Positions 52,633 through 62,248 of a DNA stretch of 64,000 nt are shown here, piece by piece; the stretch's first letter is position 1; each line of letters opens with the position of its first letter. Location of the stretch: NCBI GenBank assembly GCA_963930655.1, contig OZ005606.1, positions 15,292,001 to 15,356,000 of the forward strand, written 5' to 3'. Under the pieces are notes generated by a model. That model had not been told where the DNA came from, made no database searches, and saw nothing but the letters and a program-made list of their open reading frames with translations. The DNA comes from Myrica gale. Lineage: Eukaryota; Streptophyta; Magnoliopsida; Fagales; Myricaceae. A program made the position numbers and the translations under genes.

Positions 52633-54408
52633 TTCCTTATTGTTTTCTCTTGTTGATTGGATGTGGTTTGGCGGTGTTCTTGTTTTCTCTTGTTGATTGG
52701 TTGTGGTTTGATGGTGGGTTGTCTAAGTAGTTTTTCTCCTTGTGATTCATGGATGTTTAGTGTGGATCTATGCATGTTCAAGGTAGATCTTGTAAGTGTT
52801 TAAGTGTAGCATAGATTTTTACATGAGAACATGGGAACAAAATGGCTAGATCTGAAACGAGGGTTCAAAAGAAATTGGTTATGTGCTCTAGGTGTTTGAT
52901 AAAAGGCCTAAGAGAGGATTGAAACCTAAGTTGAGCAAGTATGGCCGAATCTAGGGGTTGATGCATTAGGTTGTGTATGTATGCTAGTCATATCGAGAAC
53001 CACAAAGCCCTAAGTGTTAGAGATAGGTTCAGATCTGGAGAAAAATAGGCAAGAGGACCAATAATATACACTAGGTGTTTGGTTAAAAGCCCAAGAGAAA
53101 TGGGTAAACGCAATGGTGTTAACGTGATGAACATGGAACCACGGTTGGTTGTAAACCTTGAGTTGAGGTTGTAAAAAGTGAGAGGAAGGTAAGAGGATGG
53201 TTGCTAATAGGAAATGTTAAATTAGTCTTGGATGTTGGTTGTGACATGAAGAGATTAGGTTTTGGTTGTTGGAGGTTTGGAAGGTTGAGAAGATCATTGT
53301 TGTTGCTGGAATTAACCTCTGCAGATTTCAAGGATAGAATTGGGAATGTGTTTTGATGCATTTGTAGTTATCTTTTGATATTGAGTGGATCCTAGATTGA
53401 AGGCCTAGGACATGGAAAGATTTTAAGTCATACCTTGGATGATTGTAATGTATTGATTACTCTATACGTTTAGTAAACCTATGAATTTCCTATGAATAAC
53501 AATAGTACGACTCATTGTAGGTAACGAGACGTTCGATACTCAAGCAAGCGAAGGTAAGTGAAAAACCTTTACAAAACTGGAATGATACACTGCATGAAGG
53601 ATGTTTATGAATAAGCATATCAAGCATGACACTACCAAGCACGACATGAATGCATCATGAACATTTGCATTCATTTTAAGGTCCCCAAGGGAAATAGGGG
53701 ACAGTTCCAACGGGAACGCACAACCCTGATGCCAGGGGTAAATGGAGCTCAAGTAGCCCATAAGATTTTCCAAAGCAAGAGCTTTATAAGTACAAATGAT
53801 GTTTTCAAAAGCAAGTGCATGTGCATATGAAACATGAGGCATATACATGCATCACGATTCATGATCAGGCATGCATCGCATTATGTTTACATGACTATGA
53901 TTTCAAGTTCAAGTGCATGCTTACGATTTCAAACCTACGTTTTTAGCTATAATTCCTTACTGAGTCTTTCGACTCACAGTTTTAAATTGTATCGTTCCAG
54001 ATGATGTTTCAGGGGTGGAATCTTAAGAAGAGGACCTTGAACCCTAGGAGAAGGGTTGATGAAATGTCTCTCTTGTTTGCTAACGTTAGAGAAGATTTAG
54101 CCCATTTTTGTAAAAGCCGGCATGAGCCACCGTGATGTGGTGGTCATGGGTTTCATTTGGCTTAGTAAGTTAAGGTTTTAAACTGGTTGATATTTTGAGA
54201 CTATGTTTTAACTACCTTGAGTTATCGATGGAAAGTATGTTCTAATGTACGTTATACGCTAGCATCATAAGGCTTCTTTTTAACATTGAAGCATCAATGT
54301 CATTTCCGCTGCAAGTATAGTAGTAAGTACGCTTGAGCGTCCCATGCCGGGAATGCTCGCGGCTGTTATTAGCCTCGTTTAGCTAGCGTTCGGGGCGTGA
54401 CAGTTAAG

Positions 54409-54420
54409 TGGTATCAGAGG
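54409..54420 (+). other. Primer-binding site of the Tekay-type element
   Basis: TGGTATCAGAGG, six bases after the 5' LTR, differs from the perfect initiator-Met tRNA complement (TGGTATCAGAGC) at the last base. Confidence 0.88.
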
Positions 54421-54550
54421 AAATTTAGGAGTTTAGTGAACTTAAGATTTGCTACTCGCCTTTTTGGATTTCGAGTATGCTATATGCTAGAAATCTCATG
54501 CATCAACTAGTTGTTAGGATACTTATGTAGTGATGGCGATATAGTGCAGG

Positions 54551-57500
54551 ATGCCACCTAGGAAACAACCCAGGAATAGAAACACGGAGGAGGAGCCCGA
54601 AGAATCAGGTGTCACTACCAATGATGTTTTAAGGCACATGGCTCAGCTTATCGCTGAACAGGTGCAGCAAGGGGCAAACGTGCAAGGGGCTCGAGATCGC
54701 CCTGAAGGATGCACCTTTGACCAGTTTAACCGCCAACACCCGCCGGTATACAACGGTAAAGGAGATGTCGTTCTAGCAGAAAACTGGCTCCTAGAGATTA
54801 AATAGTTGCTGGAAGTCATGGGGTGTACAGACTCCCAGAGAGTGAGCTTTGCTACCTTCAAGCTACAGGGAGATGCCAAGAGGTGGTGGCTATCCAAGAA
54901 GCTCCTACTGAGCCAATAATTGGGAGAACAACCCATAATCTGGGAGAGGTTTCAACAAGAATTCCTGGACCGCTATTTTCCAAGGACGACGCGGGAAGCA
55001 AAAGCGAGAGAGTTTGCCAACTTAACTCAGGGATCAATGACTGTTGATCAATACTCTGGTCGATTCATGGAGTTGGTGAGGTTTGCTCCTTATTTAGTAC
55101 CAGATGAGGAGAGGAAAGTCAGGAAGTTTGAAGAGGGACTCCATCCCCGAATCTTTGACAGAGTTATGGCCCATAACTTGAAGACGTTGGCAGAAGTCAT
55201 AGAACGGGCAGTGATTGTGGAAAGAGGTCTGCAGAGGACAGCAGCATATTACGACCAGCAAAAGAGGAAGGCTCCTCCCAAGCTGGAAACGTCACAGGCA
55301 CCCTGGAAGAAAAGCAAGCAGGGTTTATCACGGGGCCAGAATCAGAGACCTGGAGGAAGTCAGATTTCAGGAGGGAATCAATTCCCAATATGCAACAAGT
55401 GTGGCAGGAAGCATCCCGGAGAGTGTAGGCAGGGAGTATGCTTCCAGTGCGGGAAGCCATGTCACTTTGCCCGAGATTGTAGGGAAAAAAGTAATTCAAG
55501 CCAAGCATCCCAACCCGCACCGCAAGAAAATTCGAGGAGGCAAGGCGGTCCAACTCAAGCAAGATTATATGCTCTGACCCCGAGGGATGCGGAGGACCAA
55601 ACCAGAGTAGTAACGGGTAAGTTGCCCTTGCCACAGGGAGAAACCCTTGTATTATTTGATTCAGGGGCCACACATTCATTCATAGCATCGGCATATTGTA
55701 AGGCAAGAGATTTAAAGCATGAACCATTAGGATGTCATGTAGTTGTATCAACACCTACTGGTGGGAGGATCAATTGCGATCGAATAGTGAAAAATTTCCC
55801 GATAGAAGTTGAGGGGTAAATTATGCCGGCTAACCTGATAGTGATGGAAATGGGAGGGTTCGACCTCATTTTAGGTATGGATTGGTTGGCAACACACGGT
55901 GCTAGCATAAAATGTTACGAGAAGAAGGTCGTATTCCAAAAGGAGGGGAGACCGGATTGTTGTTTTGTAGGCATGAGAAAGGTGGAACGAAGACCGGCGA
56001 TCATTTCAGCCATGCAAGACAAGAAATGGTTGCAAGGAGGAAGTGAGGGGTTCTTAGTTTGGGCAAATGAAATACAGAGGGAGACTGCTACGGTAGAACA
56101 AACCCCTATAGTGAACGAATTTCCTGATGTGTTTCCGGAAGAATTACCCGGTTTACCTCCTGATAGAGAAGTGGAGTTTGGCATCGATTTAGAATCAGGG
56201 ACAACTCCAATTTCTAAAGCACCGTATAGAATGGCACCAGCAGAGTTGAAGGAATTAAAGATTCAGCTGGAGGATCTATTGGATAAAGGGTTCATTCGGC
56301 CGAGTGTGTCACCTTGGGGAGCTCCGATCTTGTTTGTAAAGAAGAAAGATGGAAGCCTCAGGATGTGTATTGATTACAGGGAGTTGAATAAGGTGACTAT
56401 CAAGAATAGATACCCGTTGCCTCGCATTGATGATCTATTTGATCAATTGCAAGGGGCACAGGCATTCTCGAAGATTGATTTGAGATCGGGATATCACCAG
56501 TTGAAGGTGAAGGGGGAAGATATACCGAAGACGGCATTTCGAACGCGATATGGCCATTACGAATTCATGGTGATGCCTTTTGGGCTAACCAATGCTCCAG
56601 CCGCATTTATGGATTTGATGAATAGGGTGTTTCGGGAATTCTTAGATAAGTTTGTGGTTGTCTTTATTGATGACATACTGATTTACTCACGAAATAAGGA
56701 GGAACATGAGAAGCATTTAAGGATTGTTTAACAGGTTCTTAGGGAGAAGAAGTTGTTTGCCAAGTTTTCCAAATGTGAGTTTTGGTTGGAACAAGTTCGC
56801 TTTTTGGGGCATGTAGTGTCCGGTGAAGGGATTGCCGTGGATCCCGGAAAGGTAGCTGCTATATTCAAGTGGCCGAGGCCTACGAATGTGAAGGAAGTAA
56901 GAAGTTTTCTGGGATTAGCAGGGTACTATCAGAGATTTATCAAGGGATTCTCAAAGATGGCCAAGCCTTTGATGTCTCTAACAAAGAAGAATGTCAAATT
57001 TGAATGGACTCATGAGTGTGAGTGGAGCTTCCAAGAGTTAAAGGCCAATTTAGTTACTGCTCCAGTATTAGCACTACCCTCGGAATATGGAGATTATGAA
57101 ATCTACAGCGATGCATCGAAGCAAGGTTTAGGTTGTGTTTTGATGCAAGACAAAAGGGTAATAGTTTATGCTTCTAGGCAATTGAGGCCTCACGAGATGA
57201 ATTATCCCACGCATGACTTATAGTTAGCTGCGGTAGTCTATGCGTTAAAAATATGGAGACATTATTTGTATGGGGTTAAATGTGAGATATTCACCGATCA
57301 TAAGAGTCTTAAGTATTTTAACACCCAGAAAGAGCTGAACATGAGGCAGCAGCGATGGTTAGAGTTGATTAAAGATTATGATTGCACAATAAGCTATCAC
57401 CCTGGAAAAGCCAATGTGGTGGCCGACGCATTAAGTAGGAAGTCGGCAGAAACAAGTTCAGCAGAGGCAAGTTCAATGGAGGTGGTGCCCGAGGAAATCA

Positions 57501-59014
57501 GGAGAGACTTAAAAAGGGCAGAGATTGTGCTTATCATTGCCGATCAGTTTGTCTCAATTGCAGGGCTCTCGTTGCAACCTACCCTGGAGGAGCAAATTCG
57601 AGAGGCCCAGAAGAATGATAAGGTGATTGAAGGGATTAGAGAGCGAATTGAGAAAAATGAAGACCCCGATTTTGGAGATAAGGATGGGTTATTACGATAT
57701 CGAGGCAGAGTTTGTGTGCCAAGTACAAGGGAGATTAAAGACTTGATTCTAACAGAGGCTCATTCTACGCCTTATACCATCCATCCAGGAGGCACGAAGA
57801 TGTATCAAGATATTAAGAAGGTCTTTTGGTGGCCTAATATGAAGCGGGAGATAGCCGAGTATGTGGCTCGATGTTTGACTTGCCAGAAGGTGAAAGCCGA
57901 GCACCAGAGGCCAGCAGGAACACTAAAGCCTCTAGAGATCCTTGAATGGAAGTGGGAAGGGATAGCCATGGATTTTGTAGTGGGGTTGCCTCGAACTACT
58001 TCGGGTTACGATGCTATATGGGTGATCGTGGACCGACTAACCAAGTCGGCACACTTCTTACCCATTAAGGTGAAGTATGCCCCGGAGAAGTTAGCGGAGA
58101 TTTATCTTCAAGAGATTGTCAGATTACATGGAGTGCCCAAGAGCATAGTGTCGGATAGAGATCCGAGATTTACATCGAGATTCTGGAAACGATTGCAGGA
58201 GTCGTTGGGAACTCGATTGAATTTTAGTACCGCTTTCCACCCACAGACGGATGGGCAGTCGGAAAGGACTATACAAATTCTGGAGGATATGCTCAGGGCT
58301 TGCGTTGTGGATTTCAAAGGAGGATGGGCTCAATACTTGCCTTTAGCGAAATTCGCGTACAATAACAGTTTTCAAGCAAGTATTGGTATGGCACCCTATG
58401 AAGCCTTGTATGGGAGGAGGTGTAGATCACCTTTGTATTGGGATGAGGTAGGCGAAAGAAGGATGTTAGGGCTGGAAATAGTTTCAGAGACACGGGAAAA
58501 GATCCAAGTAATCAAAGATAGGCTTGTGACAGCCCAAAGCAGGCAGAAGAGCTATGCTGATAATCGAAGAAGAGAACTTGAATTTGAGGCTGGGGGCAAA
58601 GTATTTTTGAAGATTTCTCCGAAGAAGGGGATAGCGAGATTTGGGAAGAAAGGGAAGCTCCAACCCAGATTCATAGGACCCTTTGAGATCTTAGATAGAG
58701 TTGGGCCCGTGGCGTACAGGTTGGCCCTACCCCCTTGTTTAGAGGGAGTTCACAATGTGTTAGTATCGCTCCTAAGGAAGTATGTAACTGACCCTACCCA
58801 TGTATTAGATTATGAGCCTTTGCAGGTTAGAGAAAACCTTACATATGTGGAAGAACCTATAAGGGTTTTGGATAGGAAGGAGCAGCAATTGAGGACCAAA
58901 ACCATACCTCTTGTTAAGATCTTGTGGAGAAACCACGGAGTAGAAGAGGCCTCATGGGAGTTAGAAAGTGAAATGTACTCAAAATACCCCCACTTACGGG
59001 AAGGACAAAGTTAA
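54551..59014 (+). pseudogene. Tekay-type gag-pol with five in-frame stops and no frameshift
   Basis: One reading frame runs from ATG 54551 to TAA 59014. Domains in order: gag core; a zinc knuckle CFQCGKPCHFARDC (near 55441-55482); protease with LFDSGATHSFI (near 55650); reverse transcriptase with [11 protein letters not shown] (near 56660); RNase H with YSDAS and FTDHKSL; integrase with [18 protein letters not shown] in [17 protein letters not shown] and the E in GQSERT; and a C-terminal chromodomain ([16 protein letters not shown] near 58915). Stops are at 54803 (TAG), 54917 (TAA), 55817 (TAA), 56729 (TAA) and 57221 (TAG). Catalytic residues visible are conserved. The copy cannot make its own full polyprotein. 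Confidence 0.95.
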
Positions 59015-59258
59015 GAAGGATAATGTTAGAATTTTGATATGACTTGCCTGATCTGTTAATTCTTTTCATTGATACCTTTATGTTGTCTCACTACACATAT
59101 GAGCTATAATGCTATGTTGTAGTATAAATAGAGGCATATATGTGTGTATTATGATAACGTTAGTAGTGGGGCCAGTTCGAGTGTTCACCAGTCCTAGACC
59201 TCCGCCATCAGGACAAATTTCTGGTAAGGAAGATCGAATTCCGAGGACGGAATTTTAT

Positions 59259-59271
59259 AAGGAGGGGAGGA
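59259..59271 (+). other. Polypurine tract
   Basis: AAGGAGGGGAGGA ends directly at the 3' LTR and would prime plus-strand DNA synthesis. The 59015-59258 stretch before it holds no gene. Confidence 0.9.
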
Positions 59272-59372
59272 TGTGAGATCCCGAATTTACTTATGTCGTT
59301 GTAAAGGAGAGAGATTTTGCTATGATTTTCCTCAGGATATAGGTATGTTTTAATTGGTGATTTTTGAGGTAA

Positions 59373-59833
59373 GTGTCGACACATTGGAGCATAGTGTCGA
59401 CACATTAAACTAACACCCGAAAGTTTACCTTTTCTGGAGCCCAAAGTGAATTTTGACTAAGTGTTGTAAGTGTCGACACCTTGGGTCATAGTGTCGACAC
59501 ATTAGACCGATACCCGAATGTTTATATTTTTTCCGGAACTAGAGTGATTTTGACTAAGTGTTGGAAGTGTCGACACCTTGAGTGATGGTGTCGACACATC
59601 CAACTGAAACCCGAAAGTTCGCCTTTTTCCAGAACTCCCGTGGATTTTGACCAAGTGATGGAAGTGTCGACACCTTGAGTGATGGTGTCGACACATCTAA
59701 CTAAAACCCGAGAGTTTACATTTTTCCCACTTTGGCTAAGTGTTGGAAGTGTCGACACCTTGAGTGATGGTGTCGACACATCTTACTAAATGTGTTGTAA
59801 GTGTCGACACCTTGAGTGATGGTGTCGACACAT
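59373..59833 (+). promoter_or_regulatory. Paired GTGTCGACAC palindromes, 3' LTR
   Basis: Six pairs (twelve palindromes) with the same 21-bp pair spacing as in the 5' LTR. The extra pair is in a unit ending CATCTTACTAAATGTGTTG. Confidence 0.92.
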
Positions 59834-61319
59834 ATAACTACATTCCGAAATTTTACCGGATTGAAAATACGTGAGGTGGAATTCATGAAGAAGGGGGAGG
59901 GCAACCTTGTCTTTTCCCCAACCATTTTCACGCCTATTACTCTCTCCCCCTTTGCCGAACACTTCATTTTTCCCCTCTCTCTTCGGCCTTTTCATTTTCT
60001 CTTGCCCTAAATCACCCACCCGAAGAAGGAAGAAGGAGAAGAAGGAGAAGGAGAAAGGAGAAGAAAAGAAGGAGGAAGAGGAGAGAAGTAAGGTACAAAT
60101 CCTTGCTGGCCGAAAATCATCCTACTCTCTCTCTCTCTCTCTCTCTATTTCCTTATTGTTTTCTCTTGTTGATTGGTTGTGGTTTGGCGGTGTTCTTGTT
60201 TTCTCTTGTTGATTGGTTGTGGTTTGATGGTGGGTTGTCTAAGTAGTTTTTCTCCTTGTGATTCATGGATGTTTAGTGTGGATCTATGCATGTTCAAGGT
60301 AGATCTTGTAAGTGTTTAAGTGTAGCATAGATTTTTACATGAGAACATGGGAACAAAATGGCTAGATCTGAAATGAGGGTTCAAAAGAAATTGGTTATGT
60401 GCTCTAGGTGTTTGATAAAAGGCCTAAGAGAGGATTGAAACCTAAGTTGAGCAAGTATGGCCGAATCTAGGGGTTGATGCATTAAGTTGTGTATGTATGC
60501 TAGTCATATCGAGAACCACAAAGCCCTAAGTGTTAGAGATAGGTTCAGATCTGGAGAAAAATAGGCAAGAGGACCAATAATATACACTAGGTGTTTGGTT
60601 AAAAGCCCAAGAGAAATGGGTAAACGCAATGGTGTTAACGTGATGAACATGGAACCACGGTTGGTTGTAAACCTTGAGTTGAGGTTGTAAAAAGTGAGAG
60701 GAAGGTAAGAGGATGGTTGCTAATAGGAAATGTTAAATTAGTCTTGGATGTTGGTTGTGACATGAAGAGATTAGGTTTTGGTTGTTGGAGGTTTGGAAGG
60801 TTGAGAAGATCATTGTTGTTGCTGGAATTAACCTCTGCAGATTTCAAGGATAGAATTGGGAGTGTGTTTTGATGCATTTGTAGTTATCTTTTGATATTGA
60901 GTGGATCCTAGATTGAAGGCCTAGGACATGGAAAGATTTTAAGTCATACCTTGGATGATTGTAATGTATTGATTACTCTATACGTTTAGTAAACCTATGA
61001 ATTTCCTATGAATAACAATAGTACGACTCATTGTAGGTAACGAGACGTTCGATACTCAAGCAAGCGAAGGTAAGTGAAAAACCTTTACAAAACTGGAATG
61101 ATACACTGCATGAAGGATGTTTATGAATAAGCATATCAAGCATGACACTACCAAGCACGACATGAATGCATCATGAACATTTGCATTCATTTTCCTCATG
61201 AGAAATGAGACATTTTTATGCAAATGAAAGTACCATTTTTATGCTACTTTATGACAAGTTTTATGACAAGTTAATTAACAAACCTAAGTCGGTCGGTACC
61301 GTACCAAATCAAGAAGGTG

Positions 61320-61505
61320 CATCCATACCGAAGGACGTTTACGAGAAGGGTGGATGTCACCTAGGACACCCATACCGAAGGATGCTTGCAAGAAGGATGG
61401 GTAGTCCGGGAGGTATGTGCAATCACACTGAAGGATGCTTGCAAGAAGGTGTGAACCTCCAAGAGTTGTGTCTAGACACTGAAGGACATTGAGAAGGTGT
61501 GCTAG
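61320..61505 (+). other. Four-hairpin cassette, copy A
   Basis: Arms: CATCCA/TGGATG (61320-61325, 61351-61356); ACCCAT/ATGGGT (61368-61373, 61397-61402) enclosed by GGAC/GTCC; TCACAC/GTGTGA (61423-61428, 61449-61454) enclosed by GGAGGT/ACCTCC (61409-61414, 61455-61460); CTAG-ACAC/GTGT-G-CTAG (61472-61479, 61497-61505). Loops: GAAGGA...AGAAGG with CGTTTACG or CTTGCAAG at the tip. Confidence 0.78.
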
Positions 61506-62248
61506 CTCGACCATATGTAAGGTCCCCAAGGGAAATAGGGGACAGTTCCAACGGGAACGCACAACCCTGATGCCAGGGGTAAATGGAGCTCAAGTAGCCC
61601 ATAAGATTTTCCAAAGCAAGAGCTTTATAAGTACAAATGATGTTTTCAAAAGCAAGTGCATGTGCATATGAAACATGAGGCATATACATGCATCACGATT
61701 CATGATCAGGCAAGCATCGCATTATGTTTACATGACTATGATTTTAAGTTCAAGTGCATGCTTACGATTTCAAACCCATGTTTTTAGCTATAATTCCTTA
61801 CTGAGTCTTTCGACTCACAGTTTTAAATTGTATCGTTCCAGATGATGTTCCAGGGGTGGAATCTTAAGAAGAGGACCTTGAACCCTAGGAGAAGGGTTGA
61901 TGAAATGTCTCTCTTGTTTGCTAACGTTAGAGAAGATTTAGCCCATTTTTGTAAAAGCCGGCATGAGCCACCGTGATGTGGTGGTCATGGGTTTCATTTG
62001 GCTTAGTAAGTTAAGGTTTTAAACTGGTTGATATTTTGAGACTATGTTTTAACTACCTTGAGTTATCGATGGAAAGTATGTTCTAATGTACGTTATACGC
62101 TAGCATCATAAGGCTTCTTTTTAACATTGAAGCATCAATGTCATTTCCGCTGCAAGTATAGTAGTAAGTACGCTTGAGCGTCCCATGCCGGGAATGCTCG
62201 CGGCTGTCATTAGCCTCGTTTAGCTAGCGTTCGGGGCGTGACATTAAA

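Larger units (their letters stand above)
51817..54402 (+). repeat. 5' LTR of the Tekay-type element (2586 bp)
   Basis: TGTGAGATCCCG...CGGGGCGTGACA. Compared with the 3' LTR it lacks one GTGTCGACAC pair unit (near 52330), lacks a 9-bp AGAAGGAGA unit, and has a 325-bp deletion (junction near 53677) that removes the whole hairpin cassette. The closing arms (53577-53589, 53988-54000) and the TGAGTC hairpin (53961-53976) remain. Confidence 0.95.
51817..62243 (+). mobile_element. Complete Tekay-type Ty3 chromovirus, TSD TTAAA
   Basis: A 10,427-bp element with LTRs at 51817-54402 and 59272-62243, an initiator-Met-type primer site (54409-54420), a gag-pol frame ending in a chromodomain (54551-59014), and a polypurine tract (59259-59271). 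TTAAA flanks both ends (51812-51816 and 62244-62248). Long LTRs, a single gag-pol frame and a C-terminal chromodomain place it with Tekay/Del. LTR bases differ at roughly 13-14 places by eye outside indels (about 0.5%), so insertion is recent. It lies inside the CACTA element. Confidence 0.97.
59272..62243 (+). repeat. 3' LTR of the Tekay-type element (2972 bp)
   Basis: TGTGAGATCCCG...CGGGGCGTGACA, the less deleted of the two LTRs. It has six GTGTCGACAC pairs, the closing arms (61093-61105 and 61829-61841), the hairpin cassette and the TGAGTC hairpin (61802-61817). Confidence 0.96.
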
